Below the pieces are notes generated by a model, which worked only from the letters and a program-made list of their open reading frames with translations, was not told the origin of the DNA and did no database searches. Of a stretch of 64,000 bases of DNA, positions 12,426-27,300 are shown piece by piece; within the stretch, counting starts at the first letter, position 1; every line of letters starts with the position of its first letter. The stretch comes from Trichuris trichiura (Eukaryota; Nematoda; Enoplea; Trichinellida; Trichuridae). A program made the translations under genes and the position numbers. The stretch lies in contig JBAJFE010000005.1 of the NCBI GenBank assembly GCA_037903355.1, positions 2,728,001 to 2,792,000 on the forward strand, written 5' to 3'.

Positions 12426-13730
12426 ACGACCGCGAAAATGCATGCACATGCAAGGAACCACTTCCCAGCTATTCATGCAACAAAGAAGTGTAGAGCGTGC
12501 ATTTCCAATTGCTTCAGTAACCAAAAGCACAAGCAGAACACCCGTACAGATATGCTAACATGCATAAAAATGCAAGAGAATACTTGCCATGCGGAGTACA
12601 TGCACCCTCGCCGAAAATGTGAAGCCAACAAACCAAAAGAGCGAACTCGCATTCACCGAAGCAACATGTGCATCATGCAAGCTGAAGCCTATACCGTTCT
12701 CGCTAAACAGGAAGCTTTTTCTTTCCTATCAAAATTTCTATACTTTTCATTTCTTTTTACGGAATCGCGTTGAATATCAGACGTTTAATAAGGCAGTTAA
12801 TATTGAGAACAAGCTATTAACCGTCTTCACCGGTTTCATTAAAGCCATTGCGAAGCAACAGTATACGGTTAAGCATTCCCGGAGGATGAACGGAAACCAG
12901 CTTAGAGGCGACGTATAAACAATCGGTCATCTTTCCATGTCGGCTCAAAGATTTCATAATGCCACGATTTTGAACATTATTCTTATTCTCGTATTAATAA
13001 ATGTTGTGAAATATTATGGCATTTTTCTTCATTGACCATTATCATACTCTTTTATTGCTTTAGTCCTCTGAAAACTACTATTTCTTGCTTTCCTGAAGGA
13101 AAGTCACAGTTGATTGAAACCGAAAGAACAGCAGCTTTCTATTTCCTTTTTCTATAGAAAATGTCTATGAAGCCTTGAAGAAAAGATTTGCGCAAGCAGA
13201 GTATGGTAGATCGTACCATTCTAAACGTATAAGTGATAGAGATTTTTGGAACCGCTGCGAACTGTAAAGAATCTTATTTCTTGAAAGTTTAAATTACAAA
13301 ATCTTCTGATAGAATAGTAGTCGCAGTGCATAGCGAACTGAATAGCGAGGTTCTTTGTGGAATGGACAGATGCACAAGAGATAAAAGTCTATCGACGCCT
13401 AACGAATTCCTTTATGTGTATAAAGTACTCATTGCCCAAAGCTGACGGAACTTATACATAGTATCGCATCCTGGACAAGTAACATTAACGCTAAGGACTT
13501 ATTGATAGAGCAAACAAGGTTACTGACAATTTAACAAAAGTGGCTTAGAGAAAAGATCGTGGCACTAAAAGATGTACGGTAAGCCTCTCTCCATATAATA
13601 CATCTGGATGGAAGAGAAGACCTAAGGTTACCTAGCCAAGAAAATGAACTTTATGAATTGTTCCAGAGCTCACAAAAGCCTTAGTCTTACGGCAGTAACA
13701 ATGCGATGGGAAAACTTTGATTAGTGCACT
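12426..13730. other. No recognisable gene
   Basis: Two overlapping plus-strand frames (12,399-12,773 and 12,589-12,918) show no domain I recognise. Part of 13.3-13.73 kb may be decayed sequence upstream of the GIY-YIG remnant. Confidence 0.35.
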
Positions 13731-13733
13731 GCA

Positions 13734-13880
13734 TTAGTGTACGAAGTTAGGGGTGGGCGTTCACCCTCTTACATTGGAGAGATGAGAACTAGCCTTCCCA
13801 ACAATATTAAGCAAAATGAAAAGTACTTTCGGCAATGTAAGAACATCAAAGATAGGCTCAAAACGATAAATAAAACTTAT
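13734..13880 (+). pseudogene. GIY-YIG endonuclease remnant, probably Penelope-like
   Basis: The frame reads VYEVRGGRSPSYIGEMRTSL, which has the VYEV...SYIG...RSL spacing of the GIY-YIG endonuclease found at the C terminus of EN+ Penelope-like proteins. The conserved cysteines normally seen between the two halves are missing and the upstream frame is broken by stops. It is a short relic; the match is to a motif only. Confidence 0.45.
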
Positions 13881-16189
13881 CTGGGAAATCTTTCTATCTG
13901 GTTCAACGAACGCTTCTGGAAGAACCATATCGGCATCTACGCTCATCCGCCATGCGGCAAAGCGCTATGTCCCGCGAAATCTTAACCAACTTTGCATAGG
14001 AAGGCAATGTATACTCATAGAGCTAAAGCGAGTGGACAAAGCCTAGCAGAAACGAAGACAAAGGCATTGATTTAAGAAACGGCAGCCTAAACATCACTGA
14101 AAAACTGTTCCAGCCAAAAGGAAGTCTATGAAACTCTTATTTTGCTTCTGTCTTGAAGGATAGATATTGTGAAATGATTTGGCGAAGTAGCGAAGGCGAG
14201 AGAAGAAACCATACTACAGTAATGGCAAGTAAAGTAAGAAAAATATGTTAGACTTCGTTGACACGATGAAAAACAACCATTGAAAATTATGACGTGTCAA
14301 CGTGATATCGCAAGGCGCAATTCAAGTAATAGTTTTGTCCTCGTTAAAACACTTAACCATAACGTTGCTCGCAATTGCTATCCACTTTAATTAAGCCGGC
14401 GAAGACGGAGTGCCATTTACCGACGAGGACAATTCGGTTATCAACTAACGAACACTGACTGTGGACGTGTCACTTTCGTAAAATGAAAAGGAAAGTTACG
14501 CTCCCGTTACTTAATCTTATGGATTTGAATATTTATGCATTTTTATACGTGAACAGCTTTTACGGTCACAAGCATCTAGAAATGTGCAACACGTGCACCT
14601 CTTCCACAAGATATTAGAAATGGTGTACCTCTGTATAGTGCTTGCTCGAAATGAAGTTCTAGTAACAAATTGTCGTAACAAATAATAGTAACAGATGCCG
14701 ACTTATACATGTTACTGAGTAAACTGTTGCGTCTTATGGCGAGTACGTTTTGAAGTAATTTAACAACAGTTAGCGGACTAAGAGTATTAATAATTTACGT
14801 CTTCTTTACTTTCCATTATGTCATGTACACTGAATGACAACTTTAAAGCAGTAAGAACATTAATTTTCATTGCGAAAACTATTCTTTCCGATCTTTTCAA
14901 CCAAAAATTACTTACTAATTATTCTTATGCAAACGTGTTGTACACAACGCCAGTCGCTATTATACTAAATCTAACTATACTTCTACCTCCTAAGTTCTTA
15001 CGTTAAAGCACTAATAATGGCTTCTAGAAACAAATTTATCTCTTATTCTCTCTAGTTCAACTTTAAAAATGATCACTCATATTCTAAGAGAAACACAATA
15101 AGTTTTAAAAACGGTTCTTACCTGAAGTTGTCGTTCCTTCTTCAAGTTCCTGTCCCGGTTGGTTTGCGTTCGCTTTTGTAGTGTGACGTCGAAATACGAA
15201 TTTTTCCATGGTTGACTGTGGCGATGAAGTCTATGAACGTTAACACGTACAGAAGGCGACGGAAAGTGTAAGTAACGCAGATATAGAGAAACGTGGTGGC
15301 AGAAAGGAGAAAATCTTTATGACGTTTGGCAAGGCAAAAGCAATCTACCTACGAAAAGCGGACGTGTAATACTGATAAAGAACAGCTATTGCAGCAGCTT
15401 TGGCGAAAAGATAAGAAGTGTTCCATGCAAATTATTTGCGACGATGTGATAAGCTTATCTGCGAGCTGCCATGGCACAGTTCAAGTGGTTTTTAGTGTGA
15501 AAGAGATTACGCCAACGCTACCAAATAATTGTTTATCGTCGCGAAAACCGTAAATGTTAAAGAAATCCGTTACAAGAGGACCACTGGATATTAACGTTGT
15601 GTGCGCATTGTCAAATTGAGGTTTACCAAGTGCTTACCTAAAGAACCAAATGGATAATGCCTTCGCCGAAATGTGTTGAAAAACGGGCTTTTCATCTACC
15701 AATAGAACGCAACCTTTGAGACCTACCAGTAGCCGTCTTTGGCACACTGCGTAATGGCGGAGGAATGAAAAAGAAGGGGATCCCGGATAGGGTTAAATAT
15801 TGATCACTTAGGTAAATATTTGTCGACAAATCGTGCAGGAAAATTCGCTACAAATCGAGGGACGAAACCATGATGAAATCAGGTCAAGTGGAGGACAATA
15901 GCTTACGCAAATAATGAAACAAGCAACCTTTACGTAACGCTTCGCATTACCGGCTTGCATCTGCGTACCGATACTGTTTGCAGCGTCACTTCTCGTTCCA
16001 ATGGGGTCAAGCTTAGGCTTAGGGTATAAAAATTACACGAAAAGTATATGGGAAGCAGATTACAGGAGTTTTAAACCTAAGCGGAACATCGAACCTACTC
16101 TAACAAAAGAAAAGAATGCGAGGTCGGTAGTCTATGGGACAAGGCAAATCAGAATAGTCCAAAAGTTGTCTCATCCCCAATAACCGACT
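13881..16189. other. No recognisable gene
   Basis: Short frames without identifiable domains, including 15,326-15,553 on the plus strand. Confidence 0.4.
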
Positions 16190-19100
16190 GAACATCTATA
16201 ACAAATGCTGATTTATGGCAACACAAGAAAGTGAAACAAGAATTCTTGCGGCTTCAAATCGCTTAGAAATCTTTGGGTGACAAATCCGCGACTGCTCAGA
16301 GACAAGTCAAAGAGTCTGAACGACGGTGACGAACTACCGATAAAGCCTGAAGGCATCCGTCCGCCTTCCAAGTCAACCCAACCTCACATCAAATGTAGCC
16401 ATTTGAAACTGATTCATTTTAAAATTTCAATAGCAAACTTCAGCTGCTAAAATACTTTACGCGTCGTAGCGACGTTCCGTTGGTTTCCAGTTCGATCAAT
16501 AAGGATAAAGAATTAACCAGAAAAGTTTTTCTTAGACCATCAGGAAAGGAAGCTCTAAGCACAACTGTTCGATTTTTAAAAATTTGAAACGATACAGTCA
16601 ATGATTAATTTGTTAGCTTCGTCGTGTAAGGTATCAGTTTTTGTTGCATACAATAAATCTGTCTGCTTCGCTTCTTCAGCTTGTTCGCTATCCAAATTAG
16701 CTTCCCCTAACTTGTCTGAAGTATCACGGAAATTGATAAGGTTCAGCTTTACTCAAAACACGCTAATGTTTGCACTGATGAAATCGATGTTGCTTTAGCT
16801 TTCCACTTATCATGCTAATGTGTAGAGGACAAAAGTAGAAGCGTCAATTGTTTAATTCTTTGAGTAAAAAAAGTCAGTAACATCTAGGCAGCTGGTGATC
16901 CGATCTCTGCGGTGGCAAAATTCTGACCGCACTACTTTAACAGATTGTGAATTTTATTTCTCTTAATCAGTACGGTAGGCTTAAACGAGCTTCATCTATA
17001 AATGTGAATGCAACAGCAGCACGCTGGTAAAAACAATTCTAAACGAGTGTACAGTGAAAATTTTTCCGCCGTTGAATCCTTGCTTAAAGACGTTACATCG
17101 CATTTTACCGTTAAAGCTTTCTTTGTGTTATTTTGTTAGTTCATTTCACCGCAAAAGATCTACGCTATAGCTTGCACCTCAAAATATAAGCTACGTTTTA
17201 TGCGTGTTCACAAGTGGCGCAATTGCTTTCTGGAAAGCATACTGTAACAAATTTAAATCCACTGTCGTGATTAGCAGGTTCAACGTTAGCTAACGCTCTA
17301 ATGTTCACGCCTTTGAGCAGCCGGGCCATTGAATAATGGACGTGAGAAACAAGATTTCGTGGATGAATTCCAACTACCGTATTGGAAAAAACGTCAAGTG
17401 AACACCTGACCCAATGGACCAAAGTTAATTACGATTTTCTATTTAGCGAAAAAAAATTTAAATAGTTTTGCAGATTTCGAGTAAGCCTTTGTGCCATCGT
17501 GAGAAGGGCAAAGTCTGATTGTTGTGTGTGAGTACATCATGATACGGACATCTTGACTACGAAAGTCAGCTTTCCTGACTGCAATTCAATTCTCACGCAT
17601 AACTGTTGCAGATTATTTGTTGCTGTCCACTCACTCACAAGCAGTCGTCATCGTTTAACCTGCCAACGATGGGACAAGAAGTTTTGGTGCCTTCAAAATT
17701 ACTTAGTCGCAATAGATCGTCGCATACTGCCAACTGCACTTCACAAATAAAGTAAATAATGATTGGGAACACACTATAAAAGCCAACCCAAACTATTATT
17801 CTAATAATTTCATCACCGATCAATCAAACTGCCATTTACAGGCATTTGTTTGAATAATGATGTCTCTATCCCGTGCGACACGGAAAAAATTCAAATGAAG
17901 AATTAAAGCACAGAATACCTATTAAAGTCTCCATTTCTGCATCTGGAAGATTCAGCGTGTCTTTTGCAGCCGATTTACTGCAGCTATCTAATGGCCTGAT
18001 CATTTTTCTCATTTACTGTTTGCCTAAATATAACCATTTCATTTGAGTAATGAAGAGCGGTGGCAACAACAAACCTTTGAACTGTGTAATATCTTGAACA
18101 CCTAACGCAAAGCCATGAAGTTGCAGGTAGGTAGTGAACAGGCGGGAAAAGTAAGAAGGAAGTCGGCAAGCCATTTCTGACCAAAAGAGCTAAAAAATGA
18201 AAGTCGAATCTTCGATTCAACTAGTCGGCAGGATACAACCTCATTAGGTGTTGTTCTAACCGCATGGAAGCAAAGAAAATGTAAAAACTTTGACTTCACC
18301 TATGCGCACAAAACACACAGTTACGTCAACTGAATTTGTAGCCAGAAACGCCGCAACCAAAATGCTCACTGCTTGACCAAAGCAAAAGCAGGCCATCGTC
18401 GAACTTATCTCTTCTCATTTTCTCGCTGAAAGATAGGGGATACTGGTTTTGCTCCCGCGCGATAAGATATGAATCGTATATTGGCGGAGGGGACTCCCAG
18501 GAAGAGCGATTAGCTTCTGCTCCCTTCATTAGCTTGCCACATAAGCACAATGAATCATGCCATAGGGGCATCGCCGAATTGGCTTTTGTCCAACAAGCTG
18601 CAGAGCAGTTGTCCTTGACGCAAGACGACCCAACTTTTATCCATGTCAAATCCAGGCGGTCCCTGTGAGGCCTTTGACAAATTCTAAAAGCGTAACCATC
18701 ATTAACTAAAATCCTAAAATTGATTTTGTTACCGTTGTCAACGGAGCACTTATGGCTCTGAAAGCTCCGAGGATTCGTTTATTGGTAAAATACAAATAAA
18801 CGCTTTCTGAGGTTTCCGTAGTAAATACATACGCGAAAAAACTTAGCATAGGAATATTGAGTTTAGCAGCAGAGCTTCTTGCGACGATATACGACAGATA
18901 TATGTCTTTTATTGAAAGAATAATCTGGTTAGTTTCGATAGCGGTACAATAGATACACGACCAGTTCGGTGACCGAAACCATTCCCGCCTAAACCGTTTA
19001 TACAGACCGCCTATGCGTCCTATTAAGGCGAACGACTGAGGACGGACAGTGACCTATGAAACGACATTAGTCCACAGAGACAGCGAACTCAAACAGAGTG

Positions 19101-19470
19101 ACCCCCTGCTAATTGGGCTCAGTTCTGTAACAGGAAGGGGCCACAGTCACATTGCCATACGGGTAGCCTTAAGGTAAGGCCATGTGGAGCTAACGATGTC
19201 TTGTTGCTGTTACCTGAAGGTATCGTCCAGCAACTGGTACAGGCACAATGAGATTGTCGTTTTTTACATTTAAAAATGTTTTGAAACGACCAGTTAAATT
19301 GAATGTGCATTGGCAAGAGAGAATAATGCTTAGTAGAAGAAAAGGTATAAACTAAATAAAGTTAGGCATCAAAAATGCGACGAATCAAAGCAACCTGTTT
19401 GCTGGTCCATAAGCATTGCGGTTTCATTATTGCTGACGGCAGTAATTTTATTACGCCTACAATATAACCA
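16190..19470 (-). pseudogene. POLR1A pseudogene segment (paralog of 46.2-48.9 kb)
   Basis: This block aligns by eye, in the same orientation and across introns as well as exons, with 46.2-48.9 kb. Minus-strand pieces of RNA polymerase I largest subunit can be read from 19.45 kb down. These are AIMKPQCLWTSKQ (19.40-19.45), a block ending FNLTGRFKTF (about 19.26-19.34), VVLRQGQLLCSLLDK (about 18.6), LQLHGFALGVQD (about 18.1), ASFPDGLRKTF (about 16.5), and a stretch ending QRFLSDLKPQEFLFH (16.21-16.38). It is broken: a frameshift occurs after QFGDAP, a deletion shifts frame after NQFQM, and one donor site is lost. Past 16.21 kb it jumps to sequence matching an intron near 44.2 kb, so about 2 kb is missing. 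Retained introns mean segmental duplication, not retroposition. The segment is inactive. Confidence 0.85.
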
Positions 19471-20456
19471 CCAAAGGTCCACCAACTTGCGCAGTGGAAA
19501 AGACTTTTAAGGCACAACATTAGGACACGGAACGTTTTTCCGCAGCTAATACTAAGAACGATAAAAAGCCTTGAAAAAATGAAAATGAAAAATATTAAAT
19601 CTGTTGGCCTAAAAAAACAATTTTTTCAATCATTAAAATGATAACTATATGGAGAAGAAAATAAAACTTACCAAAAAAATTTAAAAGCGGTTTAACTTTC
19701 TTTTATAAAAATCTTGAGCCAAACCAGTCTCGAAAGGAAAGGAAATTGTAGGATTGGGAGACTGCTAGCCATGCATACTGAATCCACTTAAAGGCTTTGA
19801 AGCACACAGCAACCTTTAACACAAATCCAATACTTAAACTAAGACGCCGCGTCAAGATGGAGTCGTCTCGTGTTACAGCGCGCCAAGTCGAAGCCGTCGT
19901 TTCAACGTTCAAATACAGTTAATACCATTTTTTAGGTGATAAGAAGCAAAGCTCAACAAATAAAAAAAATTTACATGAATATAAGGTTGGAATAGGACAT
20001 CAACAGAAGGAATGAAAGCTCGTGCATCCATTTAAGTTTCATATTCCCATATTTAACCATCAAATCATTGCCATCTTTTCCAATGACTCCTACAACGAAG
20101 TCCGCAGTGGTTGTCCAGGGATTCATGCTTTCCACAGATCCTCCAACGATGAGCGCTCACCATTGAAAAGAAGCACCGCCCAACAGTAATCAGACAGAAG
20201 CGTGTCACTTCTGGTTCGTCAACAAGGAAAGTTGTCAAAGCACAGGTCTGTTCCTTGGCATCTTTTACTGACGACGGAACCAGAAAAGCCCGGAAAGATA
20301 CGACATATCTTTTGTAAAATATCTATCGACAAATTCAGCGCGCGCTATGGCATAACAAGGTTGCAAGACGTTACACAACTTCGTAATACACGGTAAATTT
20401 GAAAATCATAAAGCATTGACCTTTACCAGAAAAGAGTTGTTCCCATAGAAATAAAA
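19471..20456. other. No intact gene
   Basis: May contain further decayed POLR1A sequence immediately after 19.47 kb. A minus-strand open stretch near 20.05-20.16 kb (TADFVVGVIGKDGNDLMVK) looks protein-like but I cannot identify it. Confidence 0.35.
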
Positions 20457-20458
20457 TA

Positions 20459-21800
20459 CAGTCGGCCCTCATTCTCCGCGGGCTTTATACAACGCAGGTT
20501 GTCCGGCGTGAAATAGTGACGTCATTTTTTACACGCCAGTATACCAGATAAAGCCTAGAACAGTTAGTGATTGCGGGAAGCGTTTGTGGGGAGGATGCAG
20601 TCAGTGAATGAGAGGACTTAGGTGTCATCAATGAGAAGGTCATGGACATAGTGAATATTGCCAAGGAGTTGGGAGGTAAGAGTTTCTCTGACACGGTAGA
20701 AGAAGATATCAGAGAGCACAGAAAATTGCGGAGAACCGTTCACTAACGAGGAACTGATGCACTGACCTACGGGCAGCGACGACAACGTTATGGAAGATAC
20801 AAGAGTTCAAATACCTTCGGATTGGCGCTGCAAAAGCTTGCCAGTATTTTCCGGCAAGCGCAGGTCCTGAGAGATACGATTGCTGGCTACGGTTCATCCA
20901 TGGAACATGGCATCATGGTTATATGAGGAATAACGGTTTCGTTGAAGCCGCTATAAGATTTATTAGATAAAGCGAAAAAGGGCAGATACAGCTCCCTATG
21001 ACAATGTTTTTCAATAAAACTCCGGCAGCTGCGAAGACTAACATTATAAGGCGAGAAGTTTTGCCAGCAACAATTTCAAGAAACCTTAGAACTGCCCGGT
21101 CTCCAGGAGATCTGCGACCACCTACAGAAAGTGGGGAAATTGATTCATGATGCCCCAAACGTTTCTGCCGCAGACCTTCTGCTCTATGTGGATGTGTTCT
21201 GTGTGACGTTCATTATTTTTGCTCAAATGCGCCTAAGTATTTTATATTTCCTCTGCTCAGTACCCATTCCGCGCACCAGTACATCGCTAAGCTCATTAAA
21301 GCAACGCGATTCCCACTACTTTAGATAAAGAGAAACTTGCTTTCGACCTTTCTTGTATCTAACGGCCTGAACTCTGATGGCTGTGCCCATTGGACAAGCG
21401 CAGTCTCATTGATATCATTATCTCGTAGCTAGATTTCGTAGTACCAAGCTTCGAAGGATCACTAGGCATGATAACCGTTCGGGAAGAAATTCAAAGGGAA
21501 GGACGAAATACGCGGCTAGAATATACGCTATTCAGCTTAACTTCGAAAGACTGGGTGTCTTTTAGCTCCCCAACACTGCTGACGACGGAACACGAGCAGT
21601 TCCAAAACGTACGGTATTCGATTTGTTCTGTAATTTCTCTAACAATTTGCTCATCCTTTCGTTGGTAGGGCATTTTGAAGTTTACTTACAGGTACATGCA
21701 ACAGGCCCAACCCGTGAAACAGAGGAACAGCCACTCAGCTTAACGCGCTAAAACGTTAAAAATTTTGGACGAATTAACCACAGATAACGAGAGCCGACTG
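20459..21800 (+). mobile_element. Tigger/pogo-like deletion derivative, copy 1
   Basis: Starts with CAGTCGGCCCTCATTCTCCG and ends with the inverted form ending GAGAGCCGACTG, flanked by TA on both sides as expected for Tc1/mariner-superfamily insertions. Inside the left end is only a C-terminal transposase remnant (EKVMDIVNIAKELGG, then LQKLASIFRQAQVL), broken by stops. The catalytic part is absent. The join between the left end and the coding remnant is the same as in the copies at 31.95 and 38.46 kb, so all three descend from one internally deleted progenitor. Confidence 0.8.
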
Positions 21801-21802
21801 TA

Positions 21803-24308
21803 TATACAACATAGATACCGCATCCACGCCGTAGGTGTCATAACCATAAGCAGCTTGTAGACACGTATAAATAATGGAATAACGCAAACGTTCCATGTAT
21901 GCAGGAACGTAAATACTACACGTGTGCCGCAGACACTGTGCTTATAGCAGCTACAGGGCTTACAAGCAAAGTATGCTTTGTGAATGCAGCAAATTCCAAC
22001 AATATCTTGACTGCGCACCACATACAGCCTCTATATTACGCACATATCGCAAAAGTTTGCGTGTAAGTAGCGTATCTGCGCAAATACGCTCTGGCTGTGT
22101 AGTTAGAACGTATACTTGCTAAGTATCACGTACACTGGAGTTACGCACAGCAAATTGTAAACCTGAATGCAGCTGTGGCAATAGAACCAATTGCTTTTAC
22201 GTCGAATGGACTTCAAGTCAAGTTGGATAGGCTAAACTGGTTAAAGTCAAGTTGACTTGAAGACAAGTCGGTTAGCTAAAGTTCGTTCTAGTCAAGTTGA
22301 ACCGCTTAGCGTTCGGTCACTTATTAGTTTAATATGAAGCAGCTTAAATATTAGCCTTGTGAAACCTTTTTACAGGCATACTTACTTCTCAGCCCGCTTG
22401 TTCTGCTTATACTTAAGCCTAATCCAAAGCGTAACCCATGTTAAGCTTGAGCTAAACTAAAGGCAGAACATGATGACTCTACGGTTTTTCCCAGCTTCAC
22501 AGTTCCGCGTTTACTTCAGCCTGTGTCAAAACAGAAACCTTTCGTGATCTTTATCATTAGATATCTGGAGATATTCTATCATGAACTAAAAACACGGTCA
22601 CTTAGAAAAAACCACCGCAGTCACCCTAAAGCTAAGACTAAAATTAAGACTACTTAGAATCAGAAATCCCCAGCAGCATAAACGTAAACCAGAAGCAGTT
22701 TTTGTTTAGGCTGCACGTGATTATCTGCACTAAAGCAACTTGAATGCAGTTCCAGTTTTTACCAGGCGTCTAATCGAGAAACCTGCCTAGAGTGCTCATC
22801 GAACGTGAACATCATCGCATATCTGTTTGAACAACGCGTCTCTACGTTAAAAGCAGCGTTCACGGCCGTTTGATTCCACAAATTTGGATGCATTTGACAC
22901 GAGAGTACTCGTCGTGAATCCCATTATTCATCCAATCGACGAGAAAACGCAGTAAAGCAAATGGCAAACCACTCACACCGCGCCAAACCTCAGGTGCAAA
23001 CTAGCTGAGGCCAGCGAGTCTTTACCCTTCTCTACTGTACTCCAACTTGCTATTCACACCTGCAGATTTGTTTCGTCCACACTATCATAAATTACAACAG
23101 GAACAGCTTTGATTTGACGGCTTGACTGCGGGTAACTCAATTCGTGGACCGACTGCGTCCATCTCTGTATCATGCCCGTTAACAATATGACTGTATACAG
23201 AATATTTGACTCGCCGCTACCGGGGGCCATATCTTCAACATTATCCCTGCGAAGCGAATACGTCCACGTACGTTTCTATAAGTCCATATTTTAAAGAGCC
23301 GAGGTTCCACTGTCGCGCAGGCAGGCAATCTTAGAAGTCTACACTTTCTCCTGCTCTATCACCAACATGCTGTGAATGCAGGGGAGTGCAACTAGTCCAA
23401 GAACCTACATTTCCGTTACTAGACGACACGCATTTTCACAGGCGTAAGGACATACCACCACCAGTGTATGTTCTAGCGAGTGGCTATACTCGTCTCCTCC
23501 ATACGGAGGGCCAACAAGTACCCAGATAAATGCAGCACAGCAACGTGAAAACGTAGACTTGCAGAAAGGTAGGATGTCAAACCTTACACGCGTTGCCCAT
23601 CGGAAATGTACCATCTGCTTCCGCCAGGTAGCCCACCATCGAGCATCAAAAATCAGATTTTGTTACCTTCACTCAAGTTATCAAGTAAAAACGTATAGTA
23701 TCAACGCAGGCAGAGCCAAGCAGCAAAACTTGCAAACGTCTCAACCAAACCAGAGCACATTCTACGATTACGGCTACACGAAAGGAAGCGCATTTTCAGG
23801 AAATTAATAACTTCTACAGAGCAGCCCACACCGCGGTTTCGGTGATCAATTTACATCAGAGCAAAGGGCTGTTAATCCCACACTATGGGCGTCCTCTATC
23901 CTTTGCTACTGATACATTGGGACAGTCAGTGACCAGTGACATAAGTATGTCGGTGGCATTGACGATGGTTTTGTTTCCGGTAAAAACGTGACATTAATCC
24001 AGCTTTTTTTACTCAGCAGGTAAGAAGGTCACAGTTGCAAATTCAAAGTATTGAAAACATAAGACTGTAACGTTACCAATAAGCAACGCATACTGGTAAA
24101 AAGTTTAAACAATACTTGACGTGATGAAGCTAACACGTTGGGAGCAATCGATGGAAGTTTGCTAATGAAGTGTTCTCAGGTTAGCAAATCTTACACAAAC
24201 CTGAAAACACTTTACACTGAAACAAGCGATCACCAGTACTTGTTGGTCAATCTACGCTACAGAAAGACATACTGATCAGCACCAGCAAGCCAATAGTTGA
24301 CTCAAACA
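21803..24308. other. Intergenic; local imperfect repeats
   Basis: No gene recognised. Around 22,205-22,305 the words CAAGTCAAGTTG and GACTTGAAG recur in both orientations, a local low-order repeat. The last part presumably holds the promoter of the kringle gene; I see no clear TATA box. Confidence 0.4.
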
Positions 24309-27300
24309 ATGCTTCAAATTTATACTGCGCCATTATGCGTACTCCTGCTGTCGTTTAACTTCAATTTAGTTTCCTCTGCAAACAAAGACGACCACAGTGT
24401 GAAAAAGAATCGTCTTCCTTATCCGTACACTGGTGAAAGAACATCACATGAATTTGGCGATTGTCCAAAACCTCTTCACAAGAATTACAAGGGTAGAAGT
24501 GTTTTCACTGGGGAAAATTTCGACAGTTACGGGTGGAGAAACGAAACAGATGCAGAGACAGTGGATACCTCTACAAATGAAAAACTGGATCTAAAGTTCA
24601 GACAACAACTTGAACCTCTGCGCTGCCTTGAGAATAAGGAGGGTATAGGAGCGGAAGAAGACTACGTAGACAACAGCTGCGTGCCATACGTGTTCCGCAA
24701 ATATGTTGGATGGTTCCTGAGTCTGAGAAACGTGCACAAATATTCCGGCGACCCATTTACTAAAGACTGTACTGAAAATGTATGCGCCGTTGTTAATGAG
24801 CAATACCCAACATGTCCCACAAGAGGCGGTCGTTCAACGGTTCCATGTGTACACTTTTGTGAACACTATCACTGGATATGTGACCCCAACAAACTATTTC
24901 TGAATAGAAAGCACAACGAATATAAACATTTCCTGGTGAAAGATCCTACATCACCACGGGGTATTTACAATAAGGAAAGCACATCGACAACGTACCCGTG
25001 GGGGGATTCACCTGTTACACGCATGACAATCGGATCAGGTCACACAAGAGGATCTGTTTATTTAGCCCAATGCACTGAAGAGCAGTATAGAAATCAAGCA
25101 CCATCGTTTCATGTGGGCTGCATTTCAGAAGATGCCATGAGGATCTTTCTTTACTATGACAGCTATTATCCCGTCGTGACATACAAGAACACCACAGCGT
25201 ATGGACATAATTGCAAAAACCCTCCCAACCTTACCGATGTGTGCAACTTCATGCCTAAAGGAAAAGAAATACCGTCATGCCATACAGGTACACATAAAGA
25301 ACCGTGCTACAAGATCTGTCATCACGCTTTAATAACTTGCGTCCCCCCATTCGGACCAGCTTATTCGGAAGCACAGGATACTCTGATTGCTTTATCACGC
25401 TCGCCAAGAGAATTTCAAGCATACGCGCAAACGTATATCGGAGCAAAGACAACAACTTATAATGGAAAGCGTTGCCAAGCGCCTTCCTTCACAACCGAAA
25501 ATCACATAGTAGGATGTACAAACCAGCGAATCAGAAATTTGCCGGCGAATGAAGCGTTCAAAAGTCGTCCCTTTTTTCCCTATTGTTTTACAGACGGCAC
25601 CAACATTGAACCATGCTTCCCGGTATGCCGCAAGCATGATCCACAGTTAAACCACATTCGTCATCTTGGATATCGAACCAGAAAAGAACTTGAAACAATC
25701 GAAAGCAAAACATCGCAACAAGGTGTACCGCCATTCATTTTGTTTCCGTCAAGGTAAGACAATTTTAAACCTACAACAGCATCAGCATTATGGTACGGAT
25801 GAGCTACCCGCTCAAACTTTTATTAATATTGCGAAGCTTTCAGGGACTTCCTGTCCCCGTCTTCAGCGCATGCAATCCCTTCTAAACAGTAGGGTCTATT
25901 TGCCCATTAAAGAAGACCCCACTAAAGATTTACACAAGACTTTGAAATGCCTGATTCGGGATTTTGCACAAAAAACTGGAGATGCAACATTAACCAGAAT
26001 AGGCAAGAAACTGGGACTCATCTCCCGTTACAAATACCCAGAAATGTATGGCCTGCCCAAATGTCACAAGGTCGATATTCTTTTCCAACCGGTAGTCTCG
26101 TGCATCAACAGCATCCCATCCGAACTATGCTCATACGTGAAGCGATTAATTCAGCTTTTAGTTGGACGACAATAGTCCTCGGTTAAAAAGAGCAGGAGGT
26201 CCTGCACAGAGCTCAAAGGATACACCTCGCACCCACAGACATCATGGCTAGCTATGACGTCAAAAACCTAAACCTTACAGGTTTTACTAGACTTACTAAG
26301 TTCCCTGACGACACTCTGTTTCAACGCACAAAACTCAACCCGTTCCACATTGTCAAACTATGTTCCTTCTGCATGCTGGAGGCAAATGTCTTCCATTTCC
26401 AAAGTTCGTTTTATAAACAAAAAAACGGCGCACCGATGTGAAATTTACTGCCAACAGTGCTGGCGGAGGTGTACGAAGAATACTTGGAACAGCGAGTGTT
26501 CTCTCAGACCGACACTGAAATCGCGCCCGCGTTCTCTAAACAATAAGTGGACGACATCTTTGCAATAATCAAAAGAGACGAAAACGCCTTTCTAGAAATA
26601 TTCATGCCTGAATTTCCCAACATGATAACCTTCACCATTGAAAAAGAGATTGAAGAAAAAATCCTGTTCCTGGATATCCTTATCGTTCGCTCGCAGGAGG
26701 GTGGAAAAACTACAGTTTACCGAAAACCGACGCACTCAGACAAATATGTTGAGTACAGGTCGCATCACCCGCGACACATGACTGGGATATTGGCAGGCAT
26801 GGTAGACCGCGCTTTGACGATTTCTGACCCAGAATACTTGGAACAGGAGCTAAATCGCCTGCGGAAAACTTTTGAAAAAAATGGATACCCCACCGACATC
26901 ATAAACTCAACAATCCAGCGAAAACTGGAAGGGAGGACAAGAGCTAAAAGACCTGCACCAGGACTACACCTCATCCTCCCATATTACGCACACCTGGGAG
27001 AAGAAATCAAAAGGCTTAAGAACAGACTGGGCTTCTAGGTCTGGTTCAAAGGAAACTCAAGCCTCCGTTCTATCTTACGGAATGACAAAGGAAAGGTACC
27101 TTTGGACCAGTGCCCTGGGGTGATTTATGAAATCCAATGTGCATGTTCAGCCTCATACATTGGCAGATAGGTTCCAGGAGCACGTGAGCTCTTTAACTAC
27201 GTACAGGAACGCAGTCAACCGTTTGAACAGAGAACCGTTCATTAGGTCATGTGGACGTCCGCCCACACTGGATCCGCGAGTTGTCATGGAGCAGGCCACC